Program-made: the position numbers and the translations under genes | Notes under the pieces: model-generated | What the model was told of the DNA's origin: nothing | The model's input: only the letters and a program-made list of their open reading frames with translations | The model's database searches: none | Part shown: in pieces, positions 22,609 through 30,367 of the stretch | Layout: each line of letters starts with the position of its first letter | Numbering within the stretch: position 1 is the first letter of the stretch | Origin: Oscillospiraceae bacterium | GTDB taxonomy: Bacteria > Bacillota > Clostridia > Oscillospirales > Oscillospiraceae | Reading direction: 5' to 3' | Length of the DNA: 42,561 nucleotides | Assembly: GCA_017455685.1 (NCBI GenBank) | Contig: JAFSZH010000034.1 | Coordinates: forward strand, 1 to 42,561

Positions 22609-23898
22609 TTAAAGTGTACAGGCGTAGACGAAAGCGAACACGGTCAGCAGCGTTCCGGCCACGATGGAGCCGGACCAGAAGTAATACTTCCAGTCGCCGC
22701 CGCCCCGGCGCCGCTGGTTGCTGACGAACTGGTCGGGGGTGGGGCGACCCGGCAGATCGGGGATGAAGTCCGGGTCCTGCGCGGGGTCGAAGTCCTCCCC
22801 GGGGAAGGGCGCTTCGGTGCCGTCCCCGGCGTAGCCGGCCGCGGGGGCCGCCTGGGGCTGTGCCTCCGGGATGGGAGCCGCCTGAGGCTCCGGCGCAGGC
22901 GCTCTCTGCACCTGCGGCGCGGGCGCTGCCTGGGACTGGACCGGGGCGGGCCGGACCGGCCGGGGCTCCGGTTCCCGGGGCGTCGAGGGCCCGAAGCTCA
23001 GCTCATGAAACAGGGCGTCGGTGCGCTCCCGGGCCTGCCGCAGCTCTTCCGCCGGGGAGGAAGACTCCCGGGCCAGGCGCCTGGCTTCCGCGTCCTTTTC
23101 CTGCTGGGCCTGGCGCATCGCGATCGCCTGATACCTGGCCCGGGTCCGGTCCTCGTCAACGGGGATGATGACGTCGTTGTCCATGGGCTGGATGGGCGGC
23201 GGGGCGGCGGCGAAGGCCGCTTCGTTGTTCTGCGGGTAGGAGGCGTAGCTCGGGTCGTAGACCGGCGGAGCGGGGGCGTAGTTCTGCGGGGCATAGGGAT
23301 CGAAGCCGGGGGCGTACTGGGGCGGATAGCCCTGCCCGTAGGCCGGGGCATACTGAGGCGGATACCCCTGGCCGTAAGCCGGCGCGTACTGAGGCGGATA
23401 GCCCTGACCGTAATAGGGGTCGTAGCCCGGAGGGGCGTAGGGATCGCCGTAAGGGGCGGGCTGCTGATCGTAGAACGAATAATCGTAGTGGAGCTGGGTC
23501 TGGCGGGGCATGGGGGCGGCATAGACCTCGTTCCGGAACGCCTCGAACCGCTCCGCCGCCGAAAGCGCGGGGGCGGTCGGTTCCTGGGGAGCGTCGTAGA
23601 AGGCGTTTTCCCAGCCCAGGTCCGGCGCGGCCTCCTGACCGTAGGTGTCGGCGGAATAAGTGGGCGCGTCGTACTCCCGGGGGGCGGTCACGCGCTCCCT
23701 CAGTCCGGAGAGCATGGCCCCGGCCCGGGAGGGCCTGGGCGCGCCCTGACGGGCCTGCGCCATCTGCTGCTGTCTGGCCGCCTTCATCTGCTGATGCCGG
23801 ATCTCGGAGAGCTGTGCCTCCGAGCCGTAGGCCATGGCGGGGTCGGCCCGGCCCGGCTGCTGCCGGGAGAAGAGCCCTTTGGGTGAATTGGCTTTCAT
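22609..23898 (-). CDS. Tail-anchored Pro/Gln/Tyr-rich protein with tandem repeats
   Basis: A 429-residue low-complexity protein of unknown function. It has no signal peptide. Residues 1-65 are basic and Gln-rich, including RHQQMKAARQQQMAQARQG. Residues about 130-235 are Pro/Tyr/Ala-rich and hold three tandem copies of YGQGYPPQYAP, encoded by near-identical 36-base DNA units at about 23311-23415. A helical, charged segment follows (about 250-295), then Pro/Ala/Gln/Glu repeats. The only membrane span is at the very end (about 407-427, SGSIVAGTLLTVFAFVYACTL), so the protein should be cytoplasmic and tail-anchored. Its ATG overlaps the ribF stop codon (ATGA), implying coupled translation with an essential flavin enzyme. 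Confidence 0.8.
   Translation of the reverse strand: MKANSPKGLFSRQQPGRADPAMAYGSEAQLSEIRHQQMKAARQQQMAQARQGAPRPSRAGAMLSGLRERVTAPREYDAPTYSADTYGQEAAPDLGWENAFYDAPQEPTAPALSAAERFEAFRNEVYAAPMPRQTQLHYDYSFYDQQPAPYGDPYAPPGYDPYYGQGYPPQYAPAYGQGYPPQYAPAYGQGYPPQYAPGFDPYAPQNYAPAPPVYDPSYASYPQNNEAAFAAAPPPIQPMDNDVIIPVDEDRTRARYQAIAMRQAQQEKDAEARRLARESSSPAEELRQARERTDALFHELSFGPSTPREPEPRPVRPAPVQSQAAPAPQVQRAPAPEPQAAPIPEAQPQAAPAAGYAGDGTEAPFPGEDFDPAQDPDFIPDLPGRPTPDQFVSNQRRRGGGDWKYYFWSGSIVAGTLLTVFAFVYACTL
23311..23415 (-). repeat. Three 36-base coding repeats
   Basis: Each 36-base unit encodes YGQGYPPQYAPA or a close variant, inside the tail-anchored protein gene. Units differ at few bases, mostly synonymous, which suggests recent duplication. 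Confidence 0.85.
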
Positions 23899-24806
23899 GG
23901 ACGACCCTCCAGTATCTTTCTGGCCCGCTCGCCGTCGGCGGCGATCTGGGCGGAGAGCTCCTCCAGCGAGGAGAACTGCTGTTCATCCCGGAGATGGGAG
24001 AGGAAGGACAGGATCAGCGTTCGGCCGTAAAGGTTGCCGTCGAAGTCCAGCAGGTGGCTCTCCACCGTCACCACGGCGCCGGTGTCCACCGTGGGCCGGA
24101 CGCCGATGTTGGTCACGGCGTCGTAGCGCCTTCCGTCCAGGGTGGCGATCCGGGCGGCGTAGACCCCGTGCCGGGGCACCAGCACCCCGGGGGCGAAGCC
24201 CATGTTCACCGTGGGGGCTCCCAGACGGCGGCCCAGGTGGTGGCCCTGGCGCACCGTGTCGGTGAGGATGTGGGGATGGCCCATGAACCGCTCCACCCGC
24301 TCCATATCGCCCTCGAACAGCAGGGTGCGGATGTAGGTGGAGCTTACGGTGACGCCGTCCAGCTCCACCCGATCCACCACGTCGCAGCCCAGACCGTTTT
24401 CCGCGCAGTAGCTCTGCAGCCGCTCCGTAGTGCCCTCGCCCTTCCAGCCGAAGCGGAAGTCGTAGCCCACCACGAAGTGGACGCAGCCCAGCTCCCGGCG
24501 GATGGTGTCCAGGAACACGTTCCAGGGCAGACGCATAGTCTCCCGGGTAAAGTGGAAAAACTCCACCCGGTCGATGCCGAAATAATGCCGGATGAGCCAG
24601 GCCCGGTCCGGGGCGCTGTTGATCAGCGGCACGGCCTGGCCGAATACCAGGGTGTCAGGATGGCTGTCAAAGGTCATCACGGCGCTCTCGCAGCCCAGCT
24701 CTTCCGCGCGCCGGACCGTCCGGCGCAGCAGCGCCGCGTGGCCCAGGTGGACCCCGTCGAAAAATCCCAGGGCCAGAACGCATTTTTTCTCTGTTTTTTC
24801 TGTCAT
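23895..24806 (-). CDS. ribF: Bifunctional riboflavin kinase / FAD synthetase
   Basis: A 303-residue enzyme that converts riboflavin to FMN and then FAD. The N-terminal nucleotidyltransferase (FAD synthetase) domain shows ALGFFDGVHLGHAALL near residues 10-25 (HxGH), VMTFDSHP near 45 and GYDFRFGWKGEG near 116-127. The C-terminal kinase domain has GRRLGAPTVNMGFAPG near 188-203 (GxPTxN), HGVYAARI near 210 and NIGVRPTV with VESHLLDF near 228-252. I use ATG 24806 with GGGGAG upstream. It lies 36 bases after truB in the rbfA-nrnA-truB-ribF group, and its stop overlaps the start of the next gene. Confidence 0.95.
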   Translation of the reverse strand: MTEKTEKKCVLALGFFDGVHLGHAALLRRTVRRAEELGCESAVMTFDSHPDTLVFGQAVPLINSAPDRAWLIRHYFGIDRVEFFHFTRETMRLPWNVFLDTIRRELGCVHFVVGYDFRFGWKGEGTTERLQSYCAENGLGCDVVDRVELDGVTVSSTYIRTLLFEGDMERVERFMGHPHILTDTVRQGHHLGRRLGAPTVNMGFAPGVLVPRHGVYAARIATLDGRRYDAVTNIGVRPTVDTGAVVTVESHLLDFDGNLYGRTLILSFLSHLRDEQQFSSLEELSAQIAADGERARKILEGRP

Positions 24807-24841
24807 GTACGCATTTCTCCCCGGCCCTCCGGCCGCCGGAA

Positions 24842-25702
24842 TCAAACCTCGTAAAAGCTCTTGACGCTGCGGCCCCGGCCGTCCTTTACTTCGCCCAGCG
24901 CGAGAAATTCCCCGCTCCCGGCATAGAAAAGCGCCTCGCCCTCGCCGGCTGTCACGGCAAAATCCCCGCCGCAGCGGCAGCGCCGTTCCTGCTCGTCTGT
25001 CAGCACCAGCTTTTCCCGTCCGGGAAACAGGGTCTCGACGGGCAGCAGCGTCTCCCGATCGGCGCGGGTGATCGACCCGATGGGCCTGGCGTCCTCCACC
25101 CGGAACGCGCCGGAGGCGGTGCGCCGCAGGGCGGACATGCAGCCCCCGCAGCCCAGGGCCTGCCCCAGATCGTGGCAGAGAGTGCGGATATAGGTACCCT
25201 TGGAGCAGCGGACACGCAGCAGATGGTCCTCGCCCTCCGCGCCAAGGTATTCCAGTTCATGGATGACGATCTTCCGGGGCTCCCTCTCCACGGTGCCGCC
25301 CCGGCGGGCGATCTCATAGAGCTTTTGCCCCTTCACCTTGATGGCGCTGTACATGGGCGGCAGCTGCCGCTGCTCCCCGGTGAACCGGGGCAGGGCGGCG
25401 CGGATCTCCGCCTCCGTGGGTAAGACGCGGGAGACGGTCAGGACGTTGCCTGTAATATCCTGGGTGTCGGTGGTGAGCCCCGGCCGGAAGGAGGCCAGAT
25501 ATTCCTTTTCCTCCGCCTCGGCGTAGGCCGCCGCCCGGGTGGCCCGGCCCACCAGCACTACCAGCAGCCCGGTGGCCAGGGGGTCCAGCGTCCCGGCGTG
25601 GCCGATGCGCCGCTCGCCCAGCACGCCCCGCAGCTTGGCCACGCAGTCCTGACTGGTCCAGCCCTCGGGCTTGTCCAGCAGCAGGAGCCCGCTTACGGCC
25701 AT
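24842..25702 (-). CDS. truB: tRNA pseudouridine55 synthase TruB
   Basis: A 286-residue enzyme that makes pseudouridine 55 in the T-loop of tRNAs. The catalytic block is RIGHAGTLDPLATGLLVVLVG near residues 32-52, with the Asp in GTLDPLA. LLLLDKPEGWTS opens the protein, and RQLPPMYSAIKVKGQKLYEIAR near 118-139 and CSKGTYIRTLCHDLG near 168-182 are conserved RNA-contact segments. A short PUA-like C-terminal region ends the protein. It overlaps the end of nrnA by 10 bases. Confidence 0.95.
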   Translation of the reverse strand: MAVSGLLLLDKPEGWTSQDCVAKLRGVLGERRIGHAGTLDPLATGLLVVLVGRATRAAAYAEAEEKEYLASFRPGLTTDTQDITGNVLTVSRVLPTEAEIRAALPRFTGEQRQLPPMYSAIKVKGQKLYEIARRGGTVEREPRKIVIHELEYLGAEGEDHLLRVRCSKGTYIRTLCHDLGQALGCGGCMSALRRTASGAFRVEDARPIGSITRADRETLLPVETLFPGREKLVLTDEQERRCRCGGDFAVTAGEGEALFYAGSGEFLALGEVKDGRGRSVKSFYEV

Positions 25703-26637
25703 AGCTCCTCCACCACGGAGCGCACCCGTTCCGCGGTCTCCTCCGGGCCGCAGGCCAGCTCGCAGCCGGAGGCCATGGCGTGGCCGCCGCCGCCGAAGCG
25801 GGCGCAGACCGACGCGGCGTTGACCATCCCGTCGGTGCGCAGGGATACCTTGCACAGCGGGGGATCGCAGCGCAGCTCCCGGACGGTGATCGCCGCCCGG
25901 TTCCCGTGCACCTGTCCGGCCAGGGAGGCAAGGTCGTTGCAGTCGTCCTCGGTGGCGCCGCTGCGCTCCATCATGTCCAGCGTCACCACGGCTACGTTGA
26001 TGCTGTTTTCCCGGTAAGAGCGCAGGGAGGCGCAGATCATTCCTTCCAACAGGACCCGGGCCCGGGTCTTGGAGCGGAACAGCAGCTTGTTCAGCCGGGG
26101 CAGATCGGCCCCCGCCTCCAGCAGCCGGGCGGCCGCCCGGTGGGTGTCCGCGTGGGTGTTGTCATAGAGGAAGCAGCCTGTGTCCGTGGAGAGAGCGGTA
26201 TAGAGCATATCCGCCTCCTCCCGGTCGATATTGCCGCAGAGCTGCTCGATCAGCTCCATCACCAGCTCGCCGCAGGAGGCTTTTTCGGCCCAGACGACCG
26301 CGTTCTGCCTCGGCTCGCCCTGGTCCGGATGATGGTCCAGCCACAGGTCGATCCCGCCGGTATAGCCCGCGGAGATCATTCCCGCGTCGGCCACGTCCAC
26401 GGCCACCGCCGTGTCGTATGCGTAGCCCTCCGGCGCCAGCCAGGGCTCCGTCATGGGCTGATACAGCTCGGTGATCTCCGGATTGGGGAACAGCCTGGCG
26501 GTCTTGCCCAGCCGTCCCAGGGCATGGCAAAGCCCGGCGGCACTGCCAAGGGTGTCCCCGTCAGGCCGCCGGTGAGTGATGATGAGGAAACGGTCGTGTT
26601 CGCGGAAAAAGTCCGCGCAGCGCGTCAGATCGCTCAT
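25693..26637 (-). CDS. nrnA: Bifunctional oligoribonuclease and PAP phosphatase
   Basis: A 314-residue DHH/DHHA1 phosphoesterase that degrades 2-5 nt RNAs and hydrolyses 3'-phosphoadenosine 5'-phosphate. The DHH domain shows ITHRRPDGDTLGSAAGL near 19-35, VAVDVADAG near 77 and the signature DHHPDQG near 100. FRSKTRARVLLEGM follows near 189. The DHHA1 domain ends with RTDGMVNAASVCARFGGGGHAMASGCEL near 269-294. The start ATG overlaps the rbfA stop (ATGA). Presence in the rbfA-truB-ribF cluster is typical of Bacillota. Confidence 0.94.
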   Translation of the reverse strand: MSDLTRCADFFREHDRFLIITHRRPDGDTLGSAAGLCHALGRLGKTARLFPNPEITELYQPMTEPWLAPEGYAYDTAVAVDVADAGMISAGYTGGIDLWLDHHPDQGEPRQNAVVWAEKASCGELVMELIEQLCGNIDREEADMLYTALSTDTGCFLYDNTHADTHRAAARLLEAGADLPRLNKLLFRSKTRARVLLEGMICASLRSYRENSINVAVVTLDMMERSGATEDDCNDLASLAGQVHGNRAAITVRELRCDPPLCKVSLRTDGMVNAASVCARFGGGGHAMASGCELACGPEETAERVRSVVEELWP

Positions 26638-27008
26638 TCGTCCGCCTCTTCGCCCTCTCCGGCCGGGATATCCAGCTGGGAGATCAGATCGTTGATATGG
26701 GCGCCGTGCTCGATGGAATGGTCCAGCTCAAAGATCAGCTCCGGGGTGTAGCGCAGGGAGAGGGAAGAGCCCAGCTCCCGCCGCAGCCAGCCGCTGCAGG
26801 ACTTGAGCCCCCGCCTGAACTCCTTTTCGTTGCAGTCTCCCAGCACGCTGAGATACACCTTGCAGTAGCGCAGATCGCCGGTGGTGTCCGTGCGGACCAC
26901 GCTGACCAGATCGCCCTGCTGCACCCGGGGGTCCTTCACCTGCCGCAGCTTTTCCGACAGACAAAGCCGGATATCCTCGTTGATGCGCTGAATGTGATTG
27001 GATGACAT
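26634..27008 (-). CDS. rbfA: Ribosome-binding factor A
   Basis: A 124-residue KH-fold protein that assists late maturation of the 30S subunit and 16S rRNA 5' end. Visible are RINEDIRLCLSEKLRQVKDPRVQ near 8-30, LVSVVRTDTTGDLRYCKVYLSVLGD near 34-58, FRRGLKSCSGWLRRELGSSLSLRYTPELIFELDHSIEHGAHINDLI near 64-110. It is normally directly downstream of infB; here a 2.9-kb cassette in the opposite direction separates them, and rbfA has its own promoter 53 bases upstream. Confidence 0.95.
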   Translation of the reverse strand: MSSNHIQRINEDIRLCLSEKLRQVKDPRVQQGDLVSVVRTDTTGDLRYCKVYLSVLGDCNEKEFRRGLKSCSGWLRRELGSSLSLRYTPELIFELDHSIEHGAHINDLISQLDIPAGEGEEADE

Positions 27009-27060
27009 GGTTTCTCCTTTGCGCCCGTAAAGCGCCGGTGAGTTTTACATTTGACTGTTT

Positions 27061-27089
27061 ATTATAGCATGGATCGCAGAGACTTTCAA
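27061..27089 (-). promoter_or_regulatory. Promoter of rbfA-nrnA-truB-ribF
   Basis: On the minus strand TTGAAA (27089-27084) and TATAAT (27066-27061) with a 17-base spacer. It gives the downstream half of the split nusA operon its own start. Confidence 0.8.
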
Positions 27090-27143
27090 GGAAAACAGAA
27101 ATGGGAAAGAGAGGCGGACGCCGCATGAAACCAACCACAGTCC

Positions 27144-27172
27144 TTGTCAAATTGAATCATAAGTGGTACTAA
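27144..27172 (+). promoter_or_regulatory. Likely promoter of the MBOAT cassette
   Basis: TTGTCA at 27144-27149 and TACTAA at 27167-27172, spacer 17, in an AT-rich stretch. The 27090-27243 region holds nothing else that I can recognise. Confidence 0.4.
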
Positions 27173-27243
27173 TATATTGTATCAACGGTGTTTTTTTATA
27201 GAAAAGACGCTTTGCCGTTGCGGGATGGGGGCGGCGTATCAAA

Positions 27244-28689
27244 ATGCAGTTTAACAGCTTTGCGTTCATATTCTTTTTCCCCATAAGTATTTTGCTGTAT
27301 TTTGCAGCCAATCGGCTCAGACCGGAGCTGGGGAAGCTGGTCATCATCGGCAGCGGGATCGCCTTCTGCGCGCTGGGAAAAACGAATATGCTTCTCTTTC
27401 TGGGGGGCAGCATCCTCATCAACTACTGCGCCGTCCTGCTCATCAGGAAGTATTCCACACGGAACAAGCTCCTTCTGGCGCTGCCCATCCTGATAAATCT
27501 GGGGCTTTTGTTCTCCCTCAAGTATCTGGATTTTGCAATCAGGTGCTTCAACCTGCTGACGGGGACGCATATTCGCGTGAGAGATATTCTGCTCCCCCTG
27601 GGGATCTCCTTTTATACCTTTCAGCAGATCGCGTACATCGTTGCCACGATCAGCGGGGAACTGAAAAACAACAGCCTCATCGATTATCTGACGTTTATCC
27701 TGTACTTTCCCAAGCTGGTGATGGGCCCCCTTGCCGATCCCGTGGATTTTATAGCGCAGATCAATGAGACGAGCCGGAAAAAAGCAAACTATGACAACAT
27801 CGCGTCCGGCCTTATGGTCTTCAGCTTCGGGCTTTTGAAAAAGACGCTGCTTGCAGATACCTTCGCCGCGGCCGTCACCTGGGTCTACACGAATCTGGGG
27901 ATCGCGACCGCCGTGGACTGTCTGCTGGTGATGCTGTTCTACACGTTTGAGATCTACTTTGATTTCGGCGGCTACAGCGATATGGCGATCGGCATATCGA
28001 CCATGATGAACATCGATCTGCCCATGAACTTCCGTTCGCCGTATCTTGCCGTTTCGATCCGGGACTTCTGGAAGAGATGGCACTTGACGCTGACGAGATT
28101 TCTTACAAGATACGTGTTTGTCCCGCTGGGAGGGTCAAGAAAGGGCCTGCTCCGCACCTGCGTGAATACGCTGATCGTGTTCGTGTTCTGCGGGATGTGG
28201 CACGGCTCAAAATGGTCCTTCGTTCTCTGGGGGATCCTGCATGGACTGCTCAGCTGTTTCGACAGGGTGTTCGGCAAGCTGGAGGAGAAGATCCCGAAGC
28301 CCATCCGATGGCTTTTTACCTTCGCGGTACTCAACGTCCTTTGGCTGCTGTTCAGTACGCAGTCGATCCAGGTGTGGCGCGGCATTCTGATGAGGATCAT
28401 GGCCATGCAGACGACGGCCGTCAGCGGAGGGCTGATGGACGTTTTCAACGTGGCAGAGATCACTGTCCTCTATCGCTTGTTGGGCCTGGACGGGTTGACG
28501 CAAAGCGTGCCCTGGTTCAATATGGTCCTCTTTTTTGTGGCGGCGGCGGTGGTATGCGTGCTGCCGGAAAACTGCCTCAGGGTGAGGAAAAGGGCGGGGA
28601 TCGCGGCACTGGCGCTTTCTTCGCTGGCCTTCATCTGGGGCGTACTGTGCATAGGCGCAGAATCGGTGTTCATTTATTCTGCTTTTTGA
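27244..28689 (+). CDS. MBOAT family O-acyltransferase (AlgI/DltB-like)
   Basis: A 481-residue multi-span membrane O-acyltransferase that would pass acyl groups (usually acetyl) across the membrane to a surface polysaccharide. About eleven hydrophobic segments are visible. Family marks are PLGISFYTFQQIAYIV near 118-133, FILYFPKLVMGP near 152, FDFGGYSDMAIGISTMMNIDLPMNFRSPY near 239-267, FWKRWHLTLTRFLTRYVFVPLGGSR near 274-298 and the catalytic GMWHGSKWSFVLWGILHGL with His320 and His333. The ribosome binding site is weak (GGGGGCGG). It sits 13 bases before an AlgJ/DltD-like partner. It points against the surrounding nusA-infB-rbfA operon and interrupts it. Confidence 0.9.
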   Translation: MQFNSFAFIFFFPISILLYFAANRLRPELGKLVIIGSGIAFCALGKTNMLLFLGGSILINYCAVLLIRKYSTRNKLLLALPILINLGLLFSLKYLDFAIRCFNLLTGTHIRVRDILLPLGISFYTFQQIAYIVATISGELKNNSLIDYLTFILYFPKLVMGPLADPVDFIAQINETSRKKANYDNIASGLMVFSFGLLKKTLLADTFAAAVTWVYTNLGIATAVDCLLVMLFYTFEIYFDFGGYSDMAIGISTMMNIDLPMNFRSPYLAVSIRDFWKRWHLTLTRFLTRYVFVPLGGSRKGLLRTCVNTLIVFVFCGMWHGSKWSFVLWGILHGLLSCFDRVFGKLEEKIPKPIRWLFTFAVLNVLWLLFSTQSIQVWRGILMRIMAMQTTAVSGGLMDVFNVAEITVLYRLLGLDGLTQSVPWFNMVLFFVAAAVVCVLPENCLRVRKRAGIAALALSSLAFIWGVLCIGAESVFIYSAF

Positions 28690-28701
28690 GTGTGAGAGAA
28701 A

Positions 28702-30285
28702 ATGAAAGCTAAAGTGTGGCTTATCAGCTGGCTTGTCATCGTGATATCCGTACTGGGCGCGGTGGGATATGTGGTCTATAAGGTCGATCCCTTTATCCAT
28801 TTTCACGCGCCGGATCTGGACGAGTACTATTATACCCTGGACAATCAACGCAGCCAGAATGACGGCTTGAGCGAATTCCTGGAGTTTGACGCGCTGATCA
28901 CGGGCACCTCCATGACGGACAATTTCAAGACATCCGAAATGGACGCGCTTTTCGGATGCCATTCGGCGAAGCTTACCTTCGACGGGGGCACCTTTGTTGA
29001 AATCAACGATTTTGTAGAGAGGGTATTGAAAAGGAAACCCGATCTGTCGATCGTCCTCAGGGGATTGGATTTAGGCTGTTTTCTGGACAAGTATGACTGG
29101 ATAAACGTATCCGAAAAGCAGCGAGTGGGATACTTGACGGATGACAACGCATGGAATGACGTTGAATACCTGCTCAACGAGGATGCGTTTTTCGGCAGAG
29201 CGCTGACGATGATGCTCGATAAAGGCGAGGAGGGCTTTGAACCGGGTATCACGTCCTTCGACGAATACTCCCGATGGCAGGAAGCTTATGGATTTGGTTA
29301 TAATTCTGTGTATCCGGATGGAATTACTTTCCGTGCGACGGCAGAAGAAGGCCTTTCGGAAGAGCAAAGGGCAGTGATCGAGGAAAACATCACCCGGAAC
29401 GTCACAAGCATTGCGGATCGGTATCCGGAGGTAGAGTTTTATTACTTCTATACGCCGTACAGCCTCGGATGGTGGGGCTATTTGGTGAACTGCGGACTTC
29501 TCACACAATGGCTTGAGGCGGAAAAACAGATCACGGAGCTCATCCTTCCCCATGAGAATATCCATTTGTTTTCTTTCAATAACCGGAGGGATATCACAGC
29601 GGATCTGAATAACTATACAGATCCGAACCATTATGCCGCGTGGGTGAACAGCCTGATCCTCAAGTGGATACACGACGGGTCGTACCAGTTGACGGCGGAC
29701 AATTATGAGGAATACCTGGAAGAAGAACGGATGTTCCTTGCAGCTGTGAACTACTCCCTCCTTAAAGACCAGATCGATTATGAAAACGACCTGTTCGCGG
29801 CGGCTCTGGTCAATCGGGAACTGACCGGGGCGGAGCCTCTGGACGTTTTGAATGACGACAGGCTCGGTGTGGAGCTGGTCGGGGCGTCGTTTCTTGTCCA
29901 GGACGGCAGAAACACGGGCGTCTCCTGTCAGGGCTGGCCGGTCGGGGACGGGTTCCCGGGAGAAGGGCCGGAGAGGGTCCTGGATGATGGATTCGTCGGC
30001 GTGAAGTTTACGGTCAGCCTGGACGAGGGCTACCGGTATCTTTGTTTTGACGGCCAGAAGGATCGGGAGGAAGGGATGCCCGTGGTTCTCGCAGTGGATG
30101 AAGAGGGGAATGCTGCATCGTTTCTCGAGGCCAATGATATCTATATGGATTGTGAAAAACACCAGTATGTGATCGATCTCGCGTCAGCAGGCGGAACGGT
30201 CACGGTATTCCTGGGCGGTACAGAGGGGACCGCCGGGGGAGGCCCCGATACAGAATACCTTTTCAGCAATGTTGTCCTGTATTGA
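28702..30285 (+). CDS. SGNH-type acyltransferase partner (AlgJ/DltD-like)
   Basis: A 527-residue membrane-anchored protein, likely the extracellular partner that accepts the acyl group from MBOAT. One N-terminal hydrophobic segment (about 6-28) is followed by an SGNH-hydrolase-like domain: nucleophile Ser70 in ITGTSMTDNF, the IVLRGLDLGCFLD strand near 116, YFYTPYS near 250 and the catalytic Asp307-His310 in TDPNHYA. Residues about 385-527 form an extra beta-rich domain resembling a carbohydrate-binding module, which is unusual for AlgJ and DltD and may recognise the acceptor. Its codons are more AT-rich than those of neighbours. It is followed by a bidirectional hairpin before infB. Confidence 0.82.
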   Translation: MKAKVWLISWLVIVISVLGAVGYVVYKVDPFIHFHAPDLDEYYYTLDNQRSQNDGLSEFLEFDALITGTSMTDNFKTSEMDALFGCHSAKLTFDGGTFVEINDFVERVLKRKPDLSIVLRGLDLGCFLDKYDWINVSEKQRVGYLTDDNAWNDVEYLLNEDAFFGRALTMMLDKGEEGFEPGITSFDEYSRWQEAYGFGYNSVYPDGITFRATAEEGLSEEQRAVIEENITRNVTSIADRYPEVEFYYFYTPYSLGWWGYLVNCGLLTQWLEAEKQITELILPHENIHLFSFNNRRDITADLNNYTDPNHYAAWVNSLILKWIHDGSYQLTADNYEEYLEEERMFLAAVNYSLLKDQIDYENDLFAAALVNRELTGAEPLDVLNDDRLGVELVGASFLVQDGRNTGVSCQGWPVGDGFPGEGPERVLDDGFVGVKFTVSLDEGYRYLCFDGQKDREEGMPVVLAVDEEGNAASFLEANDIYMDCEKHQYVIDLASAGGTVTVFLGGTEGTAGGGPDTEYLFSNVVLY

Positions 30286-30312
30286 CGAATCAAAAGCGCC
30301 GCAATAAAAAAC

Positions 30313-30352
30313 AACGTCCCGTCTGCCGGATCCGGCGGACGGGACGTTTTCT
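30313..30352. terminator. Bidirectional terminator between cassette and infB
   Basis: A 36-base near-palindrome from AACGTCCCGTC to GACGGGACGTT (one G-U pair), with an A-run before it and TTTTC after it. It serves both the cassette (plus) and infB (minus). Confidence 0.88.
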
Positions 30353-30367
30353 TTGGAAGAAGCGCGA

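Noticed and set aside
23311-23415. Regular 36-base repeats that could suggest a CRISPR array
   Set aside because: The repeats are contiguous, without spacers, and in frame as peptide repeats.
24807-24841. Possible FMN riboswitch before ribF
   Set aside because: The gap to truB is only 35 bases.
27009-30367. Signs of a mobile element carrying the MBOAT cassette
   Set aside because: No transposase, integrase, tRNA, or matching end repeats were found, so only an insertion by unknown means can be claimed.
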